Positions 7,394 to 14,449 of a stretch of 15,378 nucleotides of DNA are shown here, piece after piece. The DNA is taken from NCBI GenBank assembly GCA_046261875.1, contig JBHENW010000206.1, forward strand, positions 1 to 15,378. The letters run 5' to 3'. The translations under genes were made by a program, and so were the position numbers. The notes under the pieces were generated by a model that saw only the letters and a program-made list of their open reading frames with translations, was not told the origin of the DNA and did no database searches. This stretch comes from JBHENW01 sp046261875. GTDB taxonomy: Bacteria; Acidobacteriota; Thermoanaerobaculia; UBA5066; Gp7-AA6. The stretch's first letter is position 1; every line of letters begins with the position of its first letter.

Positions 7394-7987
7394 ATGGCGC
7401 CGATTCCGTTTCCGGCGGCCGTGCTCGCGGGCGGGCGCTCGCGCCGGATGGGGCGCCCGAAAGCCTCGCTCCCCTATGGCCCCGGCACGCTGCTGGAGCA
7501 CCAGACGGCGCGCCTCGCGCCGCTCTTTGCCGAAACCTTCGTGGTACTCAAGGAGCCCCCGGAGTTCCCGGTGGGTCCGGCGCGGGTTCTGCTGGATCGG
7601 GATCCCGGCTTTGCCGCGGTCTTCGGTCTGACACGTGCGCTCGAAGAAGCGCGGGGCCCCGTTTTCGTGCTCGCCGTGGACCTTCCGCTGATGCCCGCGG
7701 ATTTGATCCGGGAGATCGCCCGCCGCGGGCTGGAGTCCTCCTCGCCGGCCCTCGTGCCGCGCGCCGGGGGGCTCCTCCAGCCCCTCGCGGCGGTCTGGAA
7801 GAGCGACGCGCTGACGGTCGCCCGATCCCGGATCGCGCGCGGGGACCTCGCCTTGCAAGGACTCGCGGAGGAAGCCGGCGCCGAGATCCTCGAGGAGGAG
7901 GCCCTCCGCCGTTTCGATCCCTCCGCGGTCGCTTTCACGAACCTCAACACGATCGAGTCCTGGGTCGCGATGCGGGAAAGGGCTTGA
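7394..7987 (+). CDS. mobA: Molybdenum cofactor guanylyltransferase
   Basis: This 197-residue protein is of normal length for MobA. MobA links GMP from GTP to Mo-molybdopterin to make the MGD form used by the DMSO-reductase family. The N-terminal nucleotide motif LAGGRSRRMGRPK (11-23) includes Lys23. FVLAVDLPLMPADLI carries the metal-binding Asp, LVPRAGGLLQPLAAVW is the substrate loop, and FTNLNT near the end is a MobA hallmark that helps tell it from CofC or MocA relatives. It is soluble and cytoplasmic. Its TGA overlaps the TTG start of moaC in TTGA, so the two are translationally coupled. Transcription probably starts at the ATG itself. Confidence 0.93.
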   Translation: MAPIPFPAAVLAGGRSRRMGRPKASLPYGPGTLLEHQTARLAPLFAETFVVLKEPPEFPVGPARVLLDRDPGFAAVFGLTRALEEARGPVFVLAVDLPLMPADLIREIARRGLESSSPALVPRAGGLLQPLAAVWKSDALTVARSRIARGDLALQGLAEEAGAEILEEEALRRFDPSAVAFTNLNTIESWVAMRERA

Positions 7988-8520
7988 GCGAAGCCCCGGA
8001 AAGGCCGGCCAAGCGGCCCAAGCGTCCCCGGGCAACCCGGCCGCTGCGCCGGACGACGCTTCATCTCGACGCCCGGGGCCGGGCGCGCATGGTGGACGTC
8101 GGCGGCAAGCACCTGACCTCGCGCCGCGCGGTGGCCCGGGGCCGAATCCGACTCAACGCCACGGCCTTCGAAGCCCTCGCGACCGGTGGGCTCTCGAAGG
8201 GAGACGCCCTGGCCGTGGCCCGCCTGGCCGGAATCCTCGCCGCGAAGAAGACCGCGGAGATCGTTCCCCTGGCGCATCCGATCGTTCTCGATTCCGTGTC
8301 CGTCGAGTTCGACCTTTTCCGGCAGTCCCGCGAAGTCCAGGTGACCGCCGAAGCTTCGACCTCCGCGCGCACGGGTGTCGAGATGGAAGCGCTGACGGCC
8401 GTCGCCGCAGCCTGTCTCGCGCTCTACGACATGGCCAAGGCGCTCGACCGGTCGATCGAGATCCGCGAGATCGTGCTGCTCGAGAAATCGGGAGGGCGCT
8501 CGGGCGACTTCCGCCGCTGA
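7984..8520 (+). CDS. moaC: Cyclic pyranopterin monophosphate synthase
   Basis: This 178-residue protein acts with MoaA in the first step of Moco synthesis, turning 3',8-cyclo-GTP into cPMP. Family marks are RMVDV (35-39), RRAVARGRI, VARLAGILAAKKT, PLAHP with His98, GVEMEAL with Glu133 and Glu135, LYDMAKALDR with Asp149 and Lys152, and the end motif LLEKSGGRSGDFRR. The usual PLCHP reads PLAHP. A basic extension of about 25 residues (KRPKRPRATRPLRR) precedes the usual start. No ATG, GTG or TTG lies between TTG 7984 and the core, so the extension is probably real. It overlaps mobA by 4 bp, and a GGGAAAGGG run just before the start may serve as its ribosome site. Confidence 0.93.
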   Translation: MSEAPERPAKRPKRPRATRPLRRTTLHLDARGRARMVDVGGKHLTSRRAVARGRIRLNATAFEALATGGLSKGDALAVARLAGILAAKKTAEIVPLAHPIVLDSVSVEFDLFRQSREVQVTAEASTSARTGVEMEALTAVAAACLALYDMAKALDRSIEIREIVLLEKSGGRSGDFRR

Positions 8521-8531
8521 AGCTTCAGCGG
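8514..8531. repeat. 18-bp perfect palindrome holding both stop codons
   Basis: CCGCTGAAGCTTCAGCGG is fully self-complementary. The TGA of moaC (8518-8520) and that of the convergent kinase gene (8525-8527 on the other strand) lie symmetrically inside it, 4 bp apart. Both genes therefore end in CGC-TGA. It may act as a weak bidirectional 3'-end structure, but there is no T-tract on either side. Confidence 0.8.
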
Positions 8532-10402
8532 ATGACGCTCGCGTCCCGTTCCCCGACGATCCTCCAGCCCTCGCTCGTCCGGACCCAGAGCAGCTCCTGC
8601 TCGACTTCCCCGCGGCGGCTGACGCGGGGCCCTTCGATGACGTACCGCTTGCGGAAGCGCATCGTGGCGGTCCGGCCGTCCCCCGCGGTGCGGATCTCCG
8701 GCACGCCGGCCCGGACGTCGATCCGGGTGGCGCGGCCGAAGAGGCGGTCCTTTTCCGCCCGGACGAAGGAACGTGAGACGTTGCGCGTCAAGTAGAAGCG
8801 GTTCACGGTCGGCATGTAGTAGCGCATGTGTCCCGAGACGTCCGCGGCGTTGGTGCTCGCGATCCAGCCGTCGAGGGCTCTTCGAAGGGCCGGCTCGGCG
8901 TCGTTGCGGCGGGACGCCGGGCGAGGGGTCGGCGCCGCCGACGCTTCCCGAACCGGCTCGGGCCGGACCGCGGGCGCCGCCGCGGGCGCGACGGGCGGCC
9001 GCGCCGTCGGCCGGACAACGGCCACGGCCGTGGGAGAGATGGCGGGCAGCGCCGTCGGCTCGATCGGCGGGGGTGCCACGGCGGCGGGCTGCGGAGCCGC
9101 CGTGGGGACCGGAACCGTCGATGGGCTGGATGAGCGCGCCGCCCGATCCGCCGTCCGTTGGGCCGGCGGTTCAGGGCGTCCGGGCGTTCGCACCACGAGC
9201 CACGCGAGGAGGCCGGCGATCGAGATCGCGCCGGCCAGCGCGCCGTAGATCGGCAGAGCGCGGGGCGGCCCGGTCCTGCCCCCCCGCGCCTGCGTGGAGA
9301 AGCTTCTCCAGTACGTGGCACCGGTCGGCTCCGGGTCGCTCACGGCGCGGAAGAGCGGCCCCGGCGTCTCACCGCGCACGAGGGGTACGGTGTCGAGCGG
9401 CGGCAGCGCCGGCGGCCCGGTGGACGCAGACGTCTCCTGGTCGGCGGGAGCCGAAACCGATGGTGGCTCGACCTCTTCGAAAGGCATCAGGCGCTGCGCC
9501 ATCTCCTCCGCGCTCGCCGGCCGGTACGCCGGCTTCTTGTGCAGGGCCTGCATCACGAGCCAGCCGAGCTCCTCGGGAAGGTCGGCGCGGATGGGTTGGA
9601 GCGGGGCGGGGAAGTCCTTCACCTGTTTGAGCGCGACCGCGGCGGCGCTGCGCCCCTCGAAGGGCGGCGCGCCCGCCAGCATCTCGTAGAGGAGGACCCC
9701 GAGAGAGTAGATGTCCGACCGCTCGTCCAGCGGATTTCCCTCGCACTGTTCCGGGGACATGTAATGCGGGGTGCCGAGGAACGCTCCCGCGGCCGTCAGC
9801 GCCTCGCTCCCCGGTCCTCCCGGCTCGTCGAGCTTCGCGATCGAGAAATCCAGGATCTTCACCTGCGGCGCGCCGGCGTGGTCGGTGGCCAGGATGACGT
9901 TGGACGGCTTGAGATCCCGGTGGATGACGCCGCTGCGGTGGGCGGCCTCGATTCCCTCGGCGACCTGCCGGCCGATCCGCGCGGCCTGCCCGACGGGGAG
10001 GCGGCCGCACCGATCCAGGAAGCTTCGGAGCGTCTCGCCGGAGACGAGCTCCATCGCGATGTAGGCCTCGCCGCTGACGAGAACGCCCGAGTCGTAAATG
10101 TCCGCGACGTTGGGATGCCGGATGCGCGCGACGGCTCGCCCTTCGCGCCGGAACCGCTCGAGCGCTTCCGCGTCCTCGAGGTAGTCCTGCCGCAGAAGCT
10201 TGACGGCGACGGCCCGGTCCAGACCGACGTGGAGGGCCTCGTACACGGACCCGATTCCCCCTCGTCCGATGAGACGGCCGAGGCGATACTTCTCCGCGAT
10301 GAGCCGCGTCCCGGGGCGAATCGAGATGAGCGGCGGATGATCTTCCGCGCACCGCTCCGCGGAGTCCTCGTAACAGAGATGGCAGGCCGGACAAACCCTC
10401 AT
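8525..10402 (-). CDS. Membrane Ser/Thr protein kinase with N-terminal zinc ribbon and C-terminal NTF2-like domain
   Basis: This 625-residue protein has four parts. Residues 1-30 form a probable zinc ribbon (C4, C7, C10, C18, H22). Residues about 40-305 are a Hanks-type kinase domain: the glycine loop GRGGIGSV (46-53), Lys68 in AVKLL, HRDLKPSN with catalytic Asp163, DFS at 185-187 where DFG is usual, then MSPEQ and SDIYSLG. A Pro/Ala-rich stretch with one membrane segment (about 385-405) follows. The last 125 residues resemble an NTF2/SnoaL-like fold and would lie outside the membrane. PASTA repeats are absent. ATG 10402 is preferred to TTG 10420 because MRVCPAC is the usual opening. It follows moaA by 67 bp on the same strand, so the two may be co-transcribed. 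The signal and targets are unknown. Confidence 0.9.
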   Translation of the reverse strand: MRVCPACHLCYEDSAERCAEDHPPLISIRPGTRLIAEKYRLGRLIGRGGIGSVYEALHVGLDRAVAVKLLRQDYLEDAEALERFRREGRAVARIRHPNVADIYDSGVLVSGEAYIAMELVSGETLRSFLDRCGRLPVGQAARIGRQVAEGIEAAHRSGVIHRDLKPSNVILATDHAGAPQVKILDFSIAKLDEPGGPGSEALTAAGAFLGTPHYMSPEQCEGNPLDERSDIYSLGVLLYEMLAGAPPFEGRSAAAVALKQVKDFPAPLQPIRADLPEELGWLVMQALHKKPAYRPASAEEMAQRLMPFEEVEPPSVSAPADQETSASTGPPALPPLDTVPLVRGETPGPLFRAVSDPEPTGATYWRSFSTQARGGRTGPPRALPIYGALAGAISIAGLLAWLVVRTPGRPEPPAQRTADRAARSSSPSTVPVPTAAPQPAAVAPPPIEPTALPAISPTAVAVVRPTARPPVAPAAAPAVRPEPVREASAAPTPRPASRRNDAEPALRRALDGWIASTNAADVSGHMRYYMPTVNRFYLTRNVSRSFVRAEKDRLFGRATRIDVRAGVPEIRTAGDGRTATMRFRKRYVIEGPRVSRRGEVEQELLWVRTSEGWRIVGERDASVIR

Positions 10403-10469
10403 GCCGCCGAAGGTCTGCAAGAAATTCGCCGGTGGGAAAGGCCGCAGCGCGCCGCCTGCGCCCGGGGAG

Positions 10470-11489
10470 CTAGCCGCCGCGCGTGTGCATCTCCAGGCGC
10501 GGATCCGCTCGCAGCGCCGCCACCGGGAGCGGTCGCCGTTCGCGCAGCTCGAGGCGCTCCTGCGCCCCCCGGTCGGAGCGCACCGACCAGGCGGACCGGA
10601 TGAGCTGCGCGATCTCCTCCGCCGGCGCCCCGCGGCGCAGAGGGCCCCGCAGGTCCATCCCGCGCGCCGCGTAGAGGCAGAGATACCAGGTGCCGTCGGC
10701 CGTCAGGCGGCTGCGGTCGCATGCCCCGCAGAACGGCAGCGTCGTGGAGGAGATGATCCCGAACACCGTTCCGTCGGCGAGCCGGTAGCGTCGCGCCGGC
10801 GCCGGGCCTACCGGGGGCAGCGCGGTCGCGGGGCCGTAGCGCCGCTCGATCGCCTCCCGGATCTCCCGCTCGGAGACGACCTGCTGCATGCTCCAGCGAG
10901 TCGCGCCGCCCACGTCCATGTACTCGATGAAGCGCACCTCGGCCCCGACGCTGCTCCCATAGGCGAGGAGATCGGCGAGCTCGCCGTCGTTGACTCCGCG
11001 GACGATGACCGCGTCGATTTTGACGCTTTCGAAGCCAACGGACGCCGCCGTCTCCAGGCCCGTGAGGACCCGGCGGTGCAGATCGAATCGGGTCAACGCG
11101 CGGAACTTTGCGGGGTCGAGGGTGTCGAGGCTGACGGTCACGCGCAGCAGGCCGGCTTCACGCAGGGGCCGCGCCGCGCCGTCCAGAAGCACGCCGTTCG
11201 TCGTGAGGGCCACTTCGCGAAGGCGCGGATCGGCGGCGAGCAGCCGGACCAGGTCCGGCAGGTCGCGGCGTACGAGCGGCTCCCCGCCGGTCAGGCGAAC
11301 CCGGTCGACTCCGAGCGAGGAAAACACGGCGGCGAGGCGCGCGATCTCCTCGAAGGTGAGGATCTCCTCCCGCGGCAGCCACGCGTACTCCATCTCGGGC
11401 ATGCAGTACTGGCAGCGCAGGTTGCAGCGATCGGTCACGGAGACCCTCAGGTTCCCGAGCGGCCGTCCGAGCGCGTCCTGCAGCGTCAT
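10470..11489 (-). CDS. moaA: GTP 3',8-cyclase
   Basis: This 339-residue radical SAM enzyme starts Moco synthesis by making 3',8-cyclo-GTP. The SAM cluster motif is C22xxxC26xxC29 in DRCNLRCQYCMP. LTGGEPLVR binds SAM, and the second, GTP-binding cluster uses C254, C257 and C271 in CGACDRSRLTADGTWYLC. The protein ends in Gly-Gly, the conserved C-terminal motif needed for MoaA catalysis. All key residues are present and the length is normal. The ATG has no ribosome site, and a TATAAA box lies 6 nt upstream, which suggests a leaderless mRNA. The gene is divergent from mogA across 70 bp and is followed by the kinase gene. Confidence 0.96.
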   Translation of the reverse strand: MTLQDALGRPLGNLRVSVTDRCNLRCQYCMPEMEYAWLPREEILTFEEIARLAAVFSSLGVDRVRLTGGEPLVRRDLPDLVRLLAADPRLREVALTTNGVLLDGAARPLREAGLLRVTVSLDTLDPAKFRALTRFDLHRRVLTGLETAASVGFESVKIDAVIVRGVNDGELADLLAYGSSVGAEVRFIEYMDVGGATRWSMQQVVSEREIREAIERRYGPATALPPVGPAPARRYRLADGTVFGIISSTTLPFCGACDRSRLTADGTWYLCLYAARGMDLRGPLRRGAPAEEIAQLIRSAWSVRSDRGAQERLELRERRPLPVAALRADPRLEMHTRGG

Positions 11490-11495
11490 GGAGCG

Positions 11496-11501
11496 TTTAT
11501 A
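11496..11501 (-). promoter_or_regulatory. -10 box of moaA, leaderless type
   Basis: TATAAA on the minus strand matches 5 of 6 consensus bases, in an AT-rich patch that stands out from the GC-rich surroundings. Six bases lie between it and ATG 11489, the same spacing as at mobA. No -35 is found at 17 bp and no Shine-Dalgarno site is present. Confidence 0.5.
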
Positions 11502-11505
11502 TTAA

Positions 11506-11518
11506 CGAGCGCCGCTCG
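11506..11518. promoter_or_regulatory. 13-bp palindrome in the moaA-mogA divergent gap
   Basis: CGAGCG-C-CGCTCG is a perfect palindrome with one central base, just upstream of the moaA -10 box. It would sit where a repressor or activator of moaA could bind. No sign of a molybdenum-cofactor riboswitch is seen in the 70-bp gap. The motif is short, so the call is tentative. Confidence 0.3.
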
Positions 11519-11559
11519 AGGCGCATTCTCGATTCCCCGCCCGAGCCTGAAAGGTCCAC

Positions 11560-12072
11560 TTGATCCGAGTCAGCGTCATCACGGTCTCCGACGGGGTCGC
11601 CTCCGGCGAGAGAGAGGACCTCGGCGGCCCCGCCTGCGAGACCGTGCTGCGCGCCCACAGCATCCCTTTCGAGGTCGTCGCGCGCGCCGCGTTGCCGGAC
11701 GACCGGGGCCGCATCGCCGACCTGCTGCGGGAACAGGCGGACGCCGGCGGGGCGGACCTCATCGTGTTGACCGGCGGGACCGGTGTCGCGCCGCGCGACC
11801 GCACCCCGGAGGCCGTTCGGGACGTGGCGGAGCTGGAGATCCCGGGCCTGGCGGAAAAGATGCGTTCCGAGACCGGCGCCGGGTTTCCCGCGGCCTATCT
11901 CTCGCGCGAGGTCGCCGCGACCCGCGGCCGGACCCTCATCGTGGCCCTGCCCGGCTCCCCGCGCGGCGCCGCCGACTGCCTCCGCTCGATCGCCGACCTC
12001 CTGCCGCACGCCGTCGCGCTGCTTCGGGGAGAGAGAGCGGCGCACCCCGCTCCGCCGGCGGACGTCCGCTGA
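11560..12072 (+). CDS. mogA: Molybdopterin adenylyltransferase, MogA/MoaB family
   Basis: This 170-residue protein activates molybdopterin with AMP before molybdate is inserted. The start IRVSVITVSDGVASGERED is the family opening with its conserved SD. LTGGTGVAPRDRTPEAV (70-86) is the molybdopterin-binding motif with the catalytic Asp. LIVALPGSPRGAADCL is the second conserved loop. Length fits MoaB/MogA and excludes MoeA or CinA. The TTG start has AAAGG (11550-11554) 5 nt upstream. It leads a forward operon: the NamZ-MobB fusion gene follows 8 bp later. The choice between the names mogA and moaB cannot be made from sequence alone. Confidence 0.92.
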   Translation: MIRVSVITVSDGVASGEREDLGGPACETVLRAHSIPFEVVARAALPDDRGRIADLLREQADAGGADLIVLTGGTGVAPRDRTPEAVRDVAELEIPGLAEKMRSETGAGFPAAYLSREVAATRGRTLIVALPGSPRGAADCLRSIADLLPHAVALLRGERAAHPAPPADVR

Positions 12073-12080
12073 GCGATCGC

Positions 12081-13757
12081 TTGATCGGGCGCCGGGCCGG
12101 ATTCGGGATCGATCGTCTCCTCGCGGACCCGTCCCTCGTCGCAGGCAAGCGCATCGGACTGATCACCAACCCGTCCGGGGTGACCTCCCGCGGCATCCCC
12201 ACGTGGCAGGCGCTCCTCTGGTCCGAGGCGAAGCTCCTCCGGCTTTTCGGGCCGGAGCACGGCGTGGACGGCAGCGCTCTCTACATGGAGGCCGTCGGCC
12301 ATGCGACGCACGCCGCCTCGGGCCTTCCGGCCGTCTCGCTCTACGGGCGGTCCGTCGAGACGCTGCGCCCGCGGCCGGAGGACCTGGAAGGCCTCGAAGC
12401 GATCGTCTTCGACGTCGCCGACGTCGGCGCGCGGTACTACACCTACAACTGGACGATGCTCCTGACGATGGAAGCGTGCGCCGCGGCGGGCATCCGGTTC
12501 ATCGTCTGCGACCGCCCCAATCCCCTCGGGGGGGAAGTCGAGGGCGCGCCGCAGGACCCCGAGTTCCTCTCGTTCGTCGGCCTGCATCCGGTCTCCGTCC
12601 GCCACGGGATGACGACGGGAGAGCTCGCCCGGCTCGTGCTCGCCGAGACGAAGATGGACCTCGATCTCGAGGTCGTTCCGGCGATCGGATGGGCGCGCGC
12701 CATGCCGTACGAGGAGACCGGTCTGCCCTGGGTGCCGCCGTCCCCCAATATCCCGAACGTCTCGACGGCGCGGGTCTATCCCGGCATGGCCCTGCTCGAA
12801 GGAACCAACCTCTCGGAGGCGCGCGGGACGACGAAGCCCTTCGAGATGTTCGGGGCGCCGTGGCTCTCCCCGCCGGAGCTCTCCGGGGCGCTCGAGGCGC
12901 TCGGACTGCCCGGCGTGTCGTTTCTGCCGGTCTATTTCCGGCCGGAGTTCGAAAAGCACGCGGGAGCCGTCTGCGGCGGCGCCGCGATGCACGTGACGGA
13001 TCCGGAGCGGTTCCGCGGGTTCGAGACGGGCCTGCGGGTCATCGAGACGGCGCGCCGGCTCGCGCAGCGCGAGTTCCGCTGGCGCGAGGAGCCGTACGAG
13101 TTCGACCCGCGCCCGGCGGTGGACCTGCTCAGCGGATCGGCCCGGTTCCGCGAGACCCTCGACGCGGGGGAGGTCCTCTCCGCGGAGATCGCGCGGCACC
13201 GCGCCGGCGCGGAGGAGTTCCGCAAACGCCGCGAGCCGTTCCTGATCTACCCGGAACGGCGGCCGGCGGTCGTCTCGTTCGTCGGGGGGCATGGGGCCGG
13301 GAAGACGACGCTCCTCGTCGGTCTCGTGCCGCGCCTCGCGGCGCTCGGGCTGCGCGTGGGAGCCATCAAGCACTCTTCCAAGGACGCCGACGACGACGTC
13401 CCCGGGAAGGACTCGCAGCGCCTCGCCGCGTCGGGCGCGGCGGTGTCCGCCTTCGTGACGCCGGCGCGGGCGACGGTCCGGCGCATGGAAGAGGAGAAGC
13501 GGATCCAGGATCTCATCCGCCGGGACTTCTCCGACTGCGACCTCGTGCTCGTCGAAGGGTACAAGTCGGTCGACTTCCCGCGGATCGAGGTGGCGCGGCT
13601 CGGAGCGCCGCGGCCGGAGATCGCTGGCGCGAGAGCCCGAGTCTCCGACCAGTTTTTCGGCGACGAGACGCCCACCCTTTCCTTTGGCGACCACGAGGGG
13701 GTCATCCGGGAGGTGCTGCGGGCGGCGGGCCTGGATCGGCCCGGCGCGCTGGGATGA
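12081..13757 (+). CDS. Fusion of a DUF1343/NamZ-like exo-muramidase domain and a MobB GTPase domain
   Basis: This single 558-residue frame holds two complete, unrelated domains. Residues 1 to about 390 are DUF1343, the family of NamZ exo-beta-N-acetylmuramidase: GKRIGLITNPSGVT, LFGPEHGVDG, FDVADVGARYYTY, DRPNPLGG, PSPNIPNV, LLEGTNLSEARGTTKPFE, and the usual end FRKRREPFLIY. Residues about 394-558 are MobB, the GTP-binding partner of MobA: VSFVGGHGAGKTTLL with Walker A 402-409, AIKHSSKDADDDVPGKDSQR, then VLVEGYKSVDFPRIEV. There is no stop and no ATG, GTG or TTG near the joint, so MobB cannot easily be made alone. No signal peptide is seen, although many NamZ proteins are exported. The TTG start (8 bp after mogA) is likely but has a weak ribosome site. 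The end overlaps the next gene in ATGA. Confidence 0.9.
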   Translation: MIGRRAGFGIDRLLADPSLVAGKRIGLITNPSGVTSRGIPTWQALLWSEAKLLRLFGPEHGVDGSALYMEAVGHATHAASGLPAVSLYGRSVETLRPRPEDLEGLEAIVFDVADVGARYYTYNWTMLLTMEACAAAGIRFIVCDRPNPLGGEVEGAPQDPEFLSFVGLHPVSVRHGMTTGELARLVLAETKMDLDLEVVPAIGWARAMPYEETGLPWVPPSPNIPNVSTARVYPGMALLEGTNLSEARGTTKPFEMFGAPWLSPPELSGALEALGLPGVSFLPVYFRPEFEKHAGAVCGGAAMHVTDPERFRGFETGLRVIETARRLAQREFRWREEPYEFDPRPAVDLLSGSARFRETLDAGEVLSAEIARHRAGAEEFRKRREPFLIYPERRPAVVSFVGGHGAGKTTLLVGLVPRLAALGLRVGAIKHSSKDADDDVPGKDSQRLAASGAAVSAFVTPARATVRRMEEEKRIQDLIRRDFSDCDLVLVEGYKSVDFPRIEVARLGAPRPEIAGARARVSDQFFGDETPTLSFGDHEGVIREVLRAAGLDRPGALG

Positions 13758-14401
13758 CCCCCCAATTCGTCGTCTTCGACCTGGACGGGACGCTCATCGA
13801 CGGGTACGCGGCGATCGCGGATGCCCTCTCCTACGCGATGCGGCAGCTCGGACGGGAGGAGCTTCCGCTCGAACGAGTCCGGGGGATGGTCGGCCACGGG
13901 CTCGAGCGGCTCATCGAGAAAGCAGTCGGCCCCGACCTGGCGCCCGAGGGGGTTCGGCTCTTCCGCGAGCGCTATCCGCAAGTCGCCGTCGAGAAGACGG
14001 AGCTCGTGCCGGGCGTGCCGGAAGTCCTCTCAGAGCTCGAGCTCCGCGGTCACATACTGGCCGTCGCATCGAACAAGCCGGCGCGGTTCTCGCGCCTGAT
14101 CCTCGATGCCAAGGGCGTCGCGGACCGCTTCCTCGTCATCTCGGGGCCGGACGAGCAGATTCCCCCCAAGCCGGACCCCGCGATGCTGCGCGCGACGATG
14201 GGCCTCGCGCGGGCCACTCCCGCCGAGACGCTCGTCGTCGGCGACATGGAGATCGACGCCGAGATGGCGCGGTCCGCCGGCTGCCGCGTGGTCCTGGTCC
14301 CCGGCGGGTCACGAACGCGCGTCGAGCTCGCGGCCGTCGGGGCCGACGCGCTGCTCGGCGATCTGAGGGAGCTGCCGCGCTGGATCGAGACGTGGACTTA
14401 G
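13754..14401 (+). CDS. HAD-family phosphatase, Gph/MupP-like
   Basis: This 215-residue HAD hydrolase has all four motifs: FDLDGTLID with Asp9 and Asp11 (I), AVASNKP (II), PPKPDP with the lysine (III), and VVGDMEIDAEMARSAG (IV). An alpha-helical cap lies between I and II. It fits the phosphoglycolate phosphatase-like group. That group also holds MupP, the MurNAc 6-phosphate phosphatase of cell-wall recycling, and other sugar phosphatases, so the substrate is open. The ATG overlaps the fusion gene stop (ATGA), showing translational coupling with the NamZ-MobB protein. serA follows after 48 bp. The HAD call is sure; the substrate is not. Confidence 0.9.
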   Translation: MTPQFVVFDLDGTLIDGYAAIADALSYAMRQLGREELPLERVRGMVGHGLERLIEKAVGPDLAPEGVRLFRERYPQVAVEKTELVPGVPEVLSELELRGHILAVASNKPARFSRLILDAKGVADRFLVISGPDEQIPPKPDPAMLRATMGLARATPAETLVVGDMEIDAEMARSAGCRVVLVPGGSRTRVELAAVGADALLGDLRELPRWIETWT

Positions 14402-14449
14402 AATCGGTTCCGCCTTGAATCGCTTTCCGTTCCCTTCATCGGCTCCGGC

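Noticed and set aside
10403..10469. Terminator between moaA and the kinase
   Set aside because: A 5-bp CGCAG/CTGCG stem with an 8-nt loop and only TTT after it is too weak to call.
11490..11559. Moco riboswitch upstream of moaA or mogA
   Set aside because: The gap is 70 bp, too short for the known Moco aptamer plus expression platform, and a -10 box abuts the moaA start.
10401..12080. Long plus-strand extension of the NamZ-MobB frame over moaA and mogA
   Set aside because: The frame stays open by GC bias, but the translated part before 12081 is a shadow of moaA and mogA. Family similarity begins at about 12090.
11895..13694. 599-codon minus-strand open frame antisense to the fusion gene
   Set aside because: Its composition is typical of a third-position shadow and it has no motif. 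The plus-strand frame holds two well-known domains.
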